DNA of 64,000 nt, taken from Proteles cristata cristata (lineage: Eukaryota; Chordata; Mammalia; Carnivora; Hyaenidae). Within the stretch, counting starts at the first letter, position 1; every line of letters starts with the position of its first letter. Positions 11,805 through 22,142 of the stretch are shown here, in pieces. The translations under genes were made by a program, and so were the position numbers. Below the pieces are notes generated by a model. The model had not been told where the DNA came from, searched no databases, and was given only the letters and a program-made list of their open reading frames with translations. The stretch spans positions 186,001 to 250,000 of the forward strand of contig JAESUZ010003505.1 of NCBI GenBank assembly GCA_017311185.1, read 5' to 3'.

Positions 11805-13691
11805 TTTGGTTAGCTTTCTATTGTTAGTTTTAAAAGCTAGTTATGCACTCTGCTCTTGCGAGTACTGCTGTATTAAAGAAGTCTGTCTTTCCAGGGCCTG
11901 TCCATTCAGGAAGTGTTCTTTGAATGGTGTCTCTTGGTCTCTCTTTTTGAGACTTTGGTTATTTTATTTCCCTACTACTAGTGGTATTTGGGACTCGCCA
12001 CCTTGTTTGCTTTGGCTTGTTTCTTGAGGTAGTCCAGGAAAAGAAAATAGACAGACAAACACATAGGGAACAAAGGCACACAAATGCACAGACAAATCCA
12101 ACAAACACAGAAACCAGAACGGAAAAAGAAAGGGAAAAAAGGGGGGAAAAAGGAAAGAAAAACAGAAAAGAGGAAAAACAAATAATAAAAAGTAAGATAA
12201 AAAATTGAAAAAGAAAAAATCCAATAGACAAAGGACAGTCTAAAAGCATAAACCCAGAATTCCCAGCTACAAATAAAGAGCCTGTTGTATGCAGCGCTGC
12301 TGGAAGAGCAGATACAAAGCGAGAAATGACAGGGAAGGAAGGAAGTGAAAATGGACGATGACCAGACAGAGAAACTAAGAGGCTTAATTCAGAGAGAGCA
12401 AGAAGAGAGTATGGTAAGAGGTGATGGGAAAGAAATGAAAATAATGATACTCAGAGAAACTGTATAGTCTAATTACTCTAGAGAGAGGGAGAGAGAGATG
12501 GGTAGTGGTGGAGGTGTAGAATATGCATCTAGAGAATGTATTGAATGTGACTGTTTTAGCAAACCAGTGACCAGAGTGCCCAGTTCAGCAGAGGGGAGGG
12601 ATATGAATGAGACAAGGGAAAATATATCTGAATAGAAAGAATTGATCTGGAATTAATCACAGCAGTGCATCCATGTGGTCTTGCCCTGGGATCTGGTATT
12701 AAAAAAAAAAAAAAGGCGTGGTCTGGTGTAGGCGGGCCTTAGCCTCTACTGTATCCTGGGGGCCGCTCCCTGAGGTCCAGTCCTGGTGGTTGTGGGGAGA
12801 GTCCCTTCTAGAACCAAGTGGTGCAACTCTTCGGGTGTGATCTCCCTATGCCAAGGGCATAGCCATGGTGGGCCGAGCTCTATGTCCCCAGCCAGGCCTC
12901 CTTTCCAGATCTTAGCCCGCGCGCCCCGTTGATACCTCCGGAAACATAAACCTGCAGCCAGGTCCCTCCGAGCAGCTTCAAGCTGGTGGCCTCCCCCCTG
13001 GGGACCGAGCCCAGAGCGGCGGCGGAGCGGCTTCAGGCGCCACCGCGTCCCCTCCAGGTGGAGCAGGCGAGCGGAGGAGCAGCGCCTCCTGGCTGTGACC
13101 TGGGACCAGTGCGTCCCACTCAAGGTCATCTGCACAGCAGGAGACGGGGTCCCTCTGTGTCTCCAGCCGAGGTTTTCTCTTCTCCAGGGCCAGGGACAGT
13201 TCCTTGAGCAGTTTCGGCTGCTCTTTCTTCCCCCCTGGACTCACCGAGGCTCCCCGCAGAGGGGGCTCCTTCCCCTCCCTCCGTCTCCCAGGTCTGGACC
13301 CGATTTTATCTTCCCCAGTTCGCACTCCCGCTATGAGGCTTTCTCAGCGGACTCTGTCCCCTTCTCCTCCCAGACCCCTGGATTCTGTACGGGTCCCTGT
13401 GGCTTCAGGCCTTCTCCGTGTGACAGGTGGGGGCGAGGGAGATGGACGGAGCTCCCTGCTTCTCCGCCAACTTGCCTCCCGCAGACTGAAAAGCTTCTGC
13501 CCAGCAAAGGACACCATCCACAAAAGGAAAAGGCAGTCGATTTCCAAAGTCGGTTCCAGGTCCTGGTTTGCCAAGTCTTCTCGGGTCAGGGAACCAAATG
13601 TTGGAAAGCTGGTCTGTCTGGTGCCCTCAGAAATCCTGGAAGGGAGGAGGTTTATTTCACACCCGTGGGCTTGAGATTATTCCCAGAGGTC
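11805..13691 (-). promoter_or_regulatory. L1 5' UTR with internal promoter region, GC/CpG-rich
   Basis: This 1.9-kb segment precedes ORF1 in the L1 sense direction. The distal half, about 12880-13520, is strikingly GC- and CpG-rich against an AT-rich background. The ORF1-proximal half is a pyrimidine/purine-asymmetric stretch (A/G-rich on the plus strand, 12030-12240 and 12300-12500). In the family the 5' UTR carries the internal RNA polymerase II promoter. Frames of up to 199 codons (plus strand 13095-13694) are products of the base composition. The exact 5' end is set only by the candidate target-site duplication. Confidence 0.75.
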
Positions 13692-13707
13692 TGAACCGCC
13701 CCTTTTT
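13692..13707. repeat. Candidate L1 target-site duplication, right copy
   Basis: TGAACCGCCCCTTTTT matches the left copy at 14 of 16 positions. Read in the L1 sense direction it starts with AAAAA, which fits the A-rich side of an L1 endonuclease target. Confidence 0.5.
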
Positions 13708-15479
13708 GTTTCTAATCATTGACCTTCTTTTAAAAATGAGCTTTAAAAAAATACTCTTCATTGAAGTAGTATTTGATTTCCCTTATGGTTTATAAAACTA
13801 CTAATTAAAAAGTATTGGGAATAATTATTGGTTTCTAACTTCAAGCACTTATTATAATAATAAGTTACTTCATTCAACAACCCATAATCAGAAATTGATA
13901 GAATTAAGGAATAAACTTGAGAAATGCAGAGACTGAGGCAATATAGAGCATGATCTCAAACCATCACTTAATGCTGTTATTATACTCGATTTTCTGTTAG
14001 AATTTGAAATTATAGGCTAGTGGCTTTTTGTTGTTGTTCAAGTAGTATAATAAATGCTTTGAGTTTATAGTGTATGTTACTTGATTGTATATGGGCTGGA
14101 GTGATGTTTTGTCTTTGCGTGTTAAACTTTGATGTATTTTTCAAACTAAATCTTTGATGCTGAAATCCTTAGACACTTAACTCATTCAGGGAGATGGACC
14201 ACTGAGTACATACGGTACACTATTCTTAGGAACTGGTTTAAAGACTTTTATAAAAACGTGTAACAGCCAGCAACTTTGTTATTGGAATAACCAAGCTCTG
14301 GAAGAGAGAATTCTGTAATGTCGCAGATGAGCAGACACTTTGAAAAACTGCAACCTCTTGAGATACTCTTCTTGTAAGTATCATTATCATTTTGAGTTTG
14401 GGGGGGTCCTTGGTTTCTCCCCCCCCCCCCCAATACCTTGTATCCAGCGCTGACTTTAAGCAGATTGCAGTGGCGGCTCCTCTAAATACAGAGCCCTGAT
14501 GAATCATTTTCCATTTTGATCAGCCCTATGGACCACGAATCTTGTGTAAAATCAAAATTTCCAGAGGCTTGAACTGTCTGTCCCCTAAAATCTTTATGTG
14601 GACTTGAGCCTTAGTTTGGAAGATGGAAATTATAACCGGGTTGCTGCTGAGTCAGATCTAGAGTTAATCCTCTGACTTAAACCATGTGAAGAGTGCATTA
14701 CATTGGGAGACTGAGGCTGTAGAACCCCAGCCACTGGGGTAAGGGGTCCTAGAGGAAGCTGGGTGCTTCAGAGCGAAAGCCAGCTTTCCAGAGGAAAATG
14801 GAGACCTGTGGAAGAGAAGGCAGAAGGTCCATCGGCCCGGGATTGTTCAGATTGGAGGGGCTGCTCAGCTGATCAGTGTGCTAGAAAATTACTGCAAACA
14901 GATGGGCAGGTGAATCGCAGACACGGAAGGCTTTCTATGGTGAGTGCAGGCAGAACAGAGAGAATAGGGGGCATCCCTCTGGGAGCAATCTCAGGGAATC
15001 TTGGGTGCCGAGTTGCAGTCACTTCAGGTTCAGTAGTTTTGTTTTAAAATCCAACAGCAGACTTAAAAACATGGTATTCTTTGCCTCCCACCAGAGGAAA
15101 GAAGTGTGATTGTTGGTGGAAGTTTGGGCAGGTGAGTGGGTGAATGCATTGAGTTCAGGGCCAACTGGGGTCAGAGGACCCTGCTTTGTGTGATAGCCAG
15201 ATACAGGCCGTGGCTACAGTATAAACTATGCACGTGATTCATGAACAGGCACATACCTTTGGAATTGTCACCTAGTTGGAGACACCCTCACCAGAGCCGT
15301 TGGACACTGTCTTAGTGCCATCGATGAGTGGAGATCAACACGGGGATGGACAGTTTTCTCACCAGCCTGCAGGGAAGCTGCTGTAGTGTAGGTGGCACCC
15401 GGGGAGGGGACAGTAGAACATGGAGGTTTCTCTTTCGCTGCGCCACCACCCCTTCCTAAGGAACCATAACCACCTCCCA
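13708..15479. other. Unassigned sequence with a G7/C13 tract
   Basis: No gene was recognised. A run of 7 G (14400-14406) and a run of 13 C (14419-14431) face each other. The region 14600-15050 is less AT-rich than its surroundings and holds a 94-codon frame (14763-15047) with no identifiable domain, which I do not call. Confidence 0.4.
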
Positions 15480-15950
15480 GTACTGAGCAACTTCCCAGAT
15501 TCCCCCAAAGCCTCCCCACGTGGGTCTTGGACTCTATCCGTTCATTTCCTCACAAATTTGTTCCTGGCCCTCATTACACCATGCTTGTCGCATCTGGTGT
15601 GTACTGTGCTGTGCACTCAAATTGTGCCCTTTACCTCCTGGCCTCCTCTCTCCCTTCCAGTCCAAAATACTTGTGTTGACCTGTGTCAATCTCCACCTCT
15701 TCTGTGAAGATGTATCTTCAGTGAGCTCTTACCCTGTTAGTGCGACGGTATGTAGAAAAACTCCCGTGCCACTGCTAAGTTATGCTCTCTAGTATCTTGT
15801 GTGTGGTTCATGCGTGTAAATTTGTCTCCCGAACTAGAAGGTAAAATTGTGATGGAAGGGACTGTGTTAGAAATCATACTCTATGCCATGTCTGCCAGCG
15901 ACATCATAGACAAAAAACATATGTTGAACATAAACATTCAGATTCTTAGG
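15480..15950 (+). mobile_element. Possible L2 fragment, plus strand
   Basis: CTCTTCTGTGAAGATGTATCTTCAGTGAG, then GAAGGTAAAATTGTGATGGAAGGGACTGTGT, then ACATATGTTGAACATAA follow the order of the L2 3' end ('cctccaggaagccttccctga', 'agggcagggactgtgtctt', 'aaatgtttgttgaatga'). High divergence makes this tentative. Confidence 0.42.
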
Positions 15951-16077
15951 TTTTCCTCATCTCCGTTGGGAACAGAAGATAAAACACTAAGATAAGTGGT
16001 TGAGAGTTCGATTTGTTGTCCATAGTTTCCCTGGATAGCTTAGTACATTCTATTCTTTGAAATAAGGCAGTTTGGAC

Positions 16078-16200
16078 TGCTGACCCTCAGGCAGTTTCTT
16101 AAACTCTCCGAAACTCCATTCCATCACCTGTAAAATGGAGAAGTTGACCTCAGCTTCTGTGATTCTATCACAGTAATTTATGCCTAAGTAGATTCAAAAG
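16078..16200 (+). mobile_element. MIR fragment, plus strand
   Basis: The segment CAGTTTCTTAAACTCTCCGAAACTCC followed by ATCACCTGTAAAATGGAGAAG matches the MIR core 'agttacttaacctctctgtgcctcagtttcctcatctgtaaaatgggga' in order and spacing. Confidence 0.68.
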
Positions 16201-16392
16201 TAGCAGTGTCTTTGCAAGTCTCTTACGAAGACAGTTTTTTAATCCTCTGCTAATTCATGTATCCTTAAAAAATAACTCCACTGTCCCTTTCACTGTGCCA
16301 CGTGATGGGAACACAAAGTGCCCCGTAAGAGGCTTCACCCAGCCCTTCTAGAGAAAATAAGCAGGGAAGTAGGAGAGAAGTCAAGAAGTCAG

Positions 16393-16550
16393 GTGTAGTG
16401 TGGTCCCAGCACTTCAGCGTCACTGGAGAGCTGCTTAGCAATGCGGATTCTGTAGCCCACCCCAGACTTCCCGAATCAGGAGTCCGGGGGCTACTTTGTA
16501 GCCTTCTCATCCTAGCAGCCCTGATGCCCAGCGCGTGAGGCCTCCTGGTG
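16393..16550. mobile_element. MER5A-like hAT-Charlie fragment
   Basis: GTGTGGTCCCAGCACTTCAGCGTCACTGG, ATGCGGATTCTGTAGCCCACCCCAGACTTCC and GAATCAGGAGTC reproduce the order of MER5A elements (antisense form 'gtgtggtccccggaccagcagcatcagcatcacctgg...aaatgca..ctcgggccccaccccagacctactgaatcag'). MER5A is a short non-autonomous DNA transposon. Confidence 0.6.
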
Positions 16551-16805
16551 TGATGAAGGAGAAGCACATGGGATCAACAAATGTCTTTTCCTTACTGGGA
16601 ATTTGAGCACAGTTACTTAAATCTTTGAATCTCATTTTTTTTCTTCTTTGTCAAATTAGGTTACTTTAAAGGTCTTTTTTTCTTTTCTAATTGAGAATAA
16701 AATGGGATATTTGCCAAAGCTGTGATGCAGCACCCGGCAAATAATGAATATAGGTGTTGATACAATGTCTTGATGAGGTGAAACACTTAATGTTTTAATT
16801 AAAAA

Positions 16806-16843
16806 AGGTCTAGTTTTGAGAAAGAACACAAGTTGGAGAGGGT

Positions 16844-16890
<47 letters not shown>

Positions 16891-17015
16891 CCAAAGAGGC
16901 TCTAGGCTCCAAGCTGTCAATGCCGAGCCCAACACGGGGTTCAAACTCCTGAACCGTGAGTTTATGACCAGAGCTGAAGTCGGACGCCTAACCAACTGAG
17001 CCACCCTTGCGCCCC
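16806..17015 (-). mobile_element. CAN-SINE, minus strand, with expanded GA tract
   Basis: The right edge carries AACTGAGCCACCCTTGCGCCCC (the reversed SINE head). The body has CAAGCTGTCAATGCCGAGCC. The CT-rich part has become an uninterrupted GA dinucleotide run at about 16846-16888. The T-rich tail is short. A plus-strand SINE lies head-to-head with it about 105 bp to the right. Confidence 0.92.
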
Positions 17016-17103
17016 TGAAGTGAAACCCTTTAAATGAGGAAACAGGTTTTATTATCCTGTAGGTGTTGAGAAGTCAAATTATTCTCCATTCTCCGTTTCC
17101 CAT

Positions 17104-17120
17104 AAAAATGAAATCTAACT
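17104..17120. repeat. Target-site duplication, left copy
   Basis: AAAAATGAAATCTAACT is repeated without a mismatch at 17339-17355. The pair brackets the plus-strand SINE exactly. Confidence 0.95.
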
Positions 17121-17338
17121 CGGGGCGCCTGGGTGGCTTAGTCGGTTAAGCGTCCGACTTTCGCTTAGTTCGTGATCTCGCGGTTCGTGGGTTCGACCCT
17201 CGCGTCGGGCTCTGTGCTGACTGCCAGCTCAGAGCCTGGAGCCTGTTTCAGTCTGTGACTCCCTCTCTCTCTGACCTTCACCTGCTCACGCTCGCTCGCT
17301 CTCTCTTTCTCTCTCCTAGAAATAAATAAAACATTTAA
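17121..17338 (+). mobile_element. CAN-SINE, plus strand, young copy with RNA polymerase III boxes
   Basis: The element keeps the full head GGGGCGCCTGGGTGGC. An A box (TGGCTTAGTCGG, 17134-17145) and a B box (GTTCGACCC, 17191-17199) both fit the tRNA promoter consensus. CpGs are plentiful, and the CT-rich body and AAATAAATAAAAC tail are complete. It carries the TGCCAGCTCAGAGCC and GTCTGTGACTCC diagnostic segments shared with four or more other copies here. A perfect 17-nt target-site duplication shows recent insertion. In the family such RNAs are mobilised by L1 proteins. Confidence 0.96.
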
Positions 17339-17355
17339 AAAAATGAAATCTAACT
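17339..17355. repeat. Target-site duplication, right copy
   Basis: AAAAATGAAATCTAACT is identical to the left copy. Its first As merge with the SINE A tail. Confidence 0.95.
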
Positions 17356-19541
17356 TAAGAGCAGCAGGTTTTCAGGAATGAACCTGGGCTATGATTAAAA
17401 ATTTCTGACTCTGTGCCTTCATCTGCTTATTGTAAACCAGTTGGTACTTACTATTTCACACAGTGTTAACTCCATAATAGGCCATCTAGGAATATCTTGT
17501 CATGCTTTGATGATAGCCCCATTTTTAAGTAAAAGTTCAACTGCAACATGTGCATAAACAAGGCTGAAGTTAAAAGAATTTTTACAAATGTAATTTACTT
17601 GTATAATCAGTGCTTCTTGGGGAAAAAAGAAAATGCATTCCCAGCACCCAGAAATCTCTTGTATTCACTATCACTTGTCTATTTCCTTCTCTCCAAGTGT
17701 AACCACTGTCTTTAATTCTAATGCTCTAGATTAGTTCGATTGGTTTTGAACCTGCTATAAATTGAATTGTACAGTTATTACCTGCTGTGTCTACACTCAC
17801 TGTGGGATTCACACATGTTCTTTTTTGCATGTAGCAATAGTTCATTTTTGCTCTGTGTCCCACGTGATTTTTCATGAGTAATAAAAGGAGTGTATGTGGC
17901 AAATTTGATCCAGGAATCATTCTAGTAAGGCGAAGGCCAAAGAGGGAGTTGATAATACCTATAAAAGTCTGGGATCCAAGCATGTTGTGTGTGTCTACTT
18001 TCAGACTACACTCTGGATAGAAGATCTTGCTGGACCTCTGCCAGCCTATTCAGTATTCCCCCACCCAGGTGCGATAGCCTCTTTCGTAGAGTTGATTCTT
18101 ACTAATAGACACAAACAAGAGAAACATTCTAGAAAAGCCTGAGTCCCATACATATAGTACAGGGGTAACTCAGACTTCACAGAGTTCGTCCCCAAACCCA
18201 TTCCTGTCCATTAGATCAAGGTCTTCAAGTGAGGTACTTAGAAATGGTTTTTTACCATTAGGAATAATTGCACCTTGACAATAATAGTAAATAATAGGTT
18301 CTTGCCCTTCTTTTATCTTGTGCCTTCACACTTCGAAGTGCAATTAGAGTTTTGGAATGAGGATGGGGTGACAAGAAAAGGAATCCCTTTCCAAGAAATG
18401 GCTTGAGAACCCCAAATTTAAATTTTACGCTTCCACCACCCACATAACCATGTGTTTCTCTCCCTTTGTGTGTTTCATTACAAGCCTTATAAATGATCAT
18501 TACTAGAAAAGACATCTTGAGGCAAATAGTACAGAACATAGGAATACACTTACCTCCTGTGAAAACAGGATTCAAATCTTAGTAACAACACTTCTCTGAT
18601 ATCCGTAAGGTAAATCTGAATTCCAGCGGCAGCTCCTTTATGTTAACATTACTAGTTAATGTTATGCCGTAGCAATTTAGATTTAATCAGATGCACTCAC
18701 TTGAGCTCAGAGCCAAATGTTTGCCTGGGTATCTCTGTTGTCCCCTCAAATGTGAGCTGATGTTAGTGTTCTCTGAGTTGGCAGGGCATAAACATGTGTG
18801 GATCAGCATCATGGATGAGAGTGATGTTGAGCTCCATTTAGAATGTATACCTGATGCATATTTTAAATGATGTTACAAGGTAGCACAAAAATGGCATGTG
18901 TTATTTAAAGTATCCAGTACCTGGAGGCAAAGTACATTTTATACCTTCCAATTAAATGTAGGGAGAATGAGCAGTAACAGTTTTATTCAAAGATACTCAG
19001 TATGGTTTAAGTTATTTACAATGTTGCATTATATATTCCCATAGACCTAGACTGTAGTGTTTCCACATTTGTATTGCCCTTTTGGAGGAAATCAAATTAT
19101 AAATCTATTTCTTAATTCACCATGTTTTAATTCTTCAGAATAAACCACATGTCTTATTTTTCAAATCAGGAAGAAAAAAGATCAACAAAATGAAAAAGCA
19201 AATACACAAAAGAACTAGATCATAACCGTATTATTACTAAGCAATCAAATGTAAATTTTCTATGCCATGACATCAATATGTGTCATTGCATTTGACTGGA
19301 TGTCTAACTGCACCTTGAGTAGAAAAATGACTATATTTGATAAGGTATAATGGAACATTTTAATCAAGAAAATGTAGTTACCTTAAATTTTCTCCTAATA
19401 TATTGAATGTCATTATTGTGGAAATACTGGATTTCAGACATTCACATTATATTGCTATTTAATTTATATATGCGTGCACAACACACACACATAAAATAGA
19501 CTTCTTGACCATTTATTAATGTACATTTTTCAGTAATGAAG

Positions 19542-19559
19542 TTGAACACCGGTGTTCAA
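19542..19559. repeat. Perfect 18-bp palindrome
   Basis: TTGAACACCGGTGTTCAA reads the same on both strands, with a CCGG centre. The inner half-sites GAACA and TGTTC resemble steroid-receptor half-sites but are 4 bp apart, where the classical spacing is 3, so binding is not implied. Confidence 0.9.
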
Positions 19560-20686
19560 TATTTATACCTAAAGTGGAGGAACTTATGCATGATTTAATT
19601 TTACTTCAAAATAGATACAAATGATGTTTATTTGCTACACAATTTTTGAGGTATGCCTAAAAAATTAACAAGGAAAATTAATAGAGTAAGTTATTCCTCA
19701 ACCAAACTGTTAAGGATGTATTTTTGGCTTTCCTTGGTTAATTCATTGTTGGAATTTTTGTCAGTTGGTGAATTAGAGGACTTAATTTGTGAATTTGTAC
19801 CGCTCACTTTCTGTTAATTTCACTACGGCTCTTCACTATGCTGTCGGGTGTGTCATTGTTCTTCAGTCAGACCTATGTTACTAATAAGGAAAAGCGAGAG
19901 ACTACTTGGGTTCTGTAGAACCTCCTAACAGCTTACCTTCTTTGGTCAAAGGGAGCCATCCGTCTGACTTACTTAAGGTCCTGTCCACGACTGTGACTTA
20001 AGACTTCTCTGAAATACACCAGTCTGATGCAAATTCATAATGATTCCCATCACATGTATTTTAAGTGACATGCATTTTCCTAAGAATGTGGTGTTGGTCA
20101 CAAAGTTAGGGGCAGAATTAAAGTTTAACATCACACTGTTCTGTTAAGGATGGAAAGCATTATCATGAATCATAGTATCACTAAAATCCTGTTCTGCCAC
20201 AGAGAAGACATTAATTGTTTTGAAGAAGTTTTTGAGACTTGAATGAGAGGCTTTGGGACTTGTTTCCACCACATGTCATCAAGAAAGACCTGGAACTTAG
20301 CTCTTTCTCCAATCCCCCTATGCCTTCCAACACTGGAAAGTAAAATTAAAAAAAAAAAAACGCATCTCTGATGTAATGTTCTTCTTCTAACCTGAGAGAG
20401 CCTCTCCAGTGTCCTTTGATGAGGATTATAGATGGTCTGAATTTTCTACTGTGCTGGCAGATTCAGTGAAATAGCTCATTTCCCTCACTGTGTGTGTCTC
20501 TGTGTGTGCGCTATGCTCAGTGTTGAGAAGACTGTAGGAAATTATTCGGGAAAAGATTCTTCATTTCATGAAAGGCTCTATGTGAAGGTATGCATGGCTC
20601 CAACAATGTTAAATTTCCTAGAAGTGTTCTGTGTCCTGTTAGTAAAGTATGGAAGGCTGAAATTGGACAAAACTATGCGTACTAAT

Positions 20687-20717
20687 ACCATGTTTAGTAA
20701 AGCATACTAAACATGGT
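20687..20717. repeat. Perfect 13-bp inverted repeat (hairpin)
   Basis: ACCATGTTTAGTA and TACTAAACATGGT are exact reverse complements separated by AAGCA. No T run follows as in a terminator, and the setting is not coding. Confidence 0.92.
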
Positions 20718-20784
20718 GTAAATGGTGTTGACTGGAATCATTATCAAAGTAAAGGACAGGATTGGGATAACTCTGGGTCTTGGC

Positions 20785-20945
20785 TGGTCCAACTGTGTGG
20801 TCTTTGTACCAATATTCTCAGTGTGATCTGGGAACTTGTTGAAATGCATATTCTCAGCCTCCTGACCCAGACCTGTTGAATTTGAACTTTGATTTTAACA
20901 ATTGCCTCAAGTGAATTGCCAACCCATTAAAGTCTGTGGATGACT
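20785..20945. mobile_element. MER5A-like hAT-Charlie fragment
   Basis: GTGATCTGGGAACTTGTTGAAATGCATATTCTCAG, then CTGACCCAGACCTGTTGAATTTGAACTTTG, then TTTTAACAATTGCCTCAAGTGAATT match the MER5A antisense order ('cacctgggaacttgttagaaatgcaaattctcgg', 'cagacctactgaatcagaaactctg', 'ttttaacaagccctccaggtgatt'). Confidence 0.75.
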
Positions 20946-21642
20946 TGTCTAGTGAATAGGGTAAAAAATACTTACTTGGGTTCATGTAATTAGACTGATT
21001 TCATACTGATTTTCTACGATGCACTGTGCTGACAGTAGTGGAAAGAATTATGTAGCTTTTATCATAAACTGTACCTGTATCATGTAATAAGGACTTTCTA
21101 AGTGCATGGTCCACAGATAGCTCAAAGTTAAGAAAAAAAATTGATTGGTAGAGTTGTGTCTTTTATATCGGAATGGTCAGGGAACATGAAAAGGTGGTAA
21201 AATAGCAAAACTCAAAGCTAAAAATAAATGGGAAATCATGTGCTCACATGTGGTAAAACAGTTTGATACAGACAAAAGTGGAATGGGATAGAATGGTAAA
21301 TATTGCTAGAAACTGGATTTTTATTTGGAAAAAGAATAAACGGCAGGATTGGGAGGTAGTTCAAATGTCGCAGCTAGGGAAGTATTTTTACTATGAGGTT
21401 TGAAAAGGATGTTAGCATTAACAAGACAAACTTGCAAGAAAGAAATAACTATAATTTTTTCAAGTACTCCATAAAACTTATACTTCTTTACATAGATAAA
21501 GATGTGAATATGACCTGGATTTAAATTTAGATATTGACATAATTAACATTTCAGGGTTAGGGCATAGGTTTCCTTTGGTTTACTGCTTGATCCTCTGACA
21601 GTGTTCTGTAAGTAGCTGCTAAAGTTGATGAATTTGAACCTA
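20946..21642. other. Unassigned AT-rich sequence
   Basis: No gene or named repeat was recognised in this roughly 700-bp stretch. Confidence 0.4.
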
Positions 21643-21854
21643 TTTTTTTTTCTAATGGTTATTTTTGAGAGGCAGAGAGATCATGCACAAGTAGGAGAAG
21701 GGCAGTGAGTGAGACAGCAAAACAGAATGCAGAGCAGGCTCTAGGCTCTGAGCTGTCAGCCTAGAGCCTGATGCGGGTCTCGAACCCATGAACCATTAGC
21801 TCATAATCTGAGCCGAAGTTGGATGCTTAACTGATGGAGACGCCCATGTACCCC
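21643..21854 (-). mobile_element. CAN-SINE, minus strand, diverged
   Basis: AGGCTCTAGGCTCTGAGCTGTCAGCCTAGAGC and CTCGAACCCATGAACC identify the body. The right edge (GATGGAGACGCCCATGTACCCC) is a decayed head. The T-rich tail lies at the left near 21643-21652. Confidence 0.88.
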
Positions 21855-21877
21855 AAGCCTATTTATTGTTTATTGTG

Positions 21878-21908
21878 TTTTTTTTTTTTTACTTTTTTTT
21901 TTTTTATT
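21878..21908 (-). repeat. Interrupted poly-T with adjacent AATAAA on minus strand
   Basis: Two 13-T runs (21878-21890 and 21893-21905) are separated by AC. On the minus strand they read AATAAA running directly into A. This could be the tail of a minus-strand retrocopy whose body would be 21909-22060, but the signal-to-tail distance is too short to argue for it, and the 61-codon frame there is unassigned. Confidence 0.5.
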
Positions 21909-22142
21909 ACAAAGTTATCCTTAGGGCCAACAGTACCAGACATATCCTTAGGGAAAAACAGCACATGGTATTGCTTTTTAAAAGGTTTAACGTTTGTGCT
22001 TGAGAGTTTATGCCAACATAAAGTATAAAAACATAGCATTCCATTCAAGATTCAAGTTCCCAATAGTTCAAGTTCTAGGATAGCCTTGGCTCCAGTCACA
22101 GGGATGTGATAGATCTGTTCTTCTTGCCATCTATCCGTCTAT

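Larger units (their letters stand above)
7159..13691 (-). mobile_element. LINE-1 (L1), 5' UTR present, 3' end missing, minus strand
   Basis: A 6.5-kb L1 runs right to left: a GC-rich 5' UTR (about 13691-11805), ORF1 (about 11804-10930), ORF2 endonuclease (about 10869-10000), reverse transcriptase (about 9600-8100) and the ORF2 C-terminal region (7900-7159). L1 identity rests on translated segments typical of ORF2, such as [39 protein letters not shown] and MEYYMAMRNNE. L1 similarity stops inside the last part of ORF2 and the 3' UTR is absent. A second L1 at 24041-25068 keeps that region and shows what is missing. Many stops and frameshifts make this copy inactive. Confidence 0.93.
17356..20784. 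other. Unassigned sequence with palindrome and hairpin
   Basis: About 3.4 kb without a recognised gene or repeat, apart from a short AC tract near 19478-19490, a perfect 18-bp palindrome at 19542-19559 and a hairpin at 20687-20717. A 105-codon minus-strand frame (18258-18575) has no recognisable domain and is not called. Confidence 0.4.

Noticed and set aside
11608..12249. Several 60-139-codon frames rich in F, L and S or in K and E
   Set aside because: Antisense to ORF1, or translations of the asymmetric 5' UTR tract. Their membrane-like composition is an artefact of T-rich sequence.
13095..13694. 199-codon plus-strand open frame, with several overlapping frames in the same GC-rich stretch
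   Set aside because: It lies in the L1 5' UTR. Long frames occur in all phases because stop codons are rare in GC-rich sequence; no domain was seen.
17121..17200. Functional tRNA gene suggested by A and B boxes
   Set aside because: The boxes belong to a tRNA-derived SINE head; no cloverleaf with paired acceptor stem was apparent and the element continues into a CT-rich body and A tail.
21878..22060. Minus-strand retrocopy next to the interrupted poly-T
   Set aside because: The AATAAA merges with the tail with no spacing and the body has no recognised parent, so it is kept only as a T tract.
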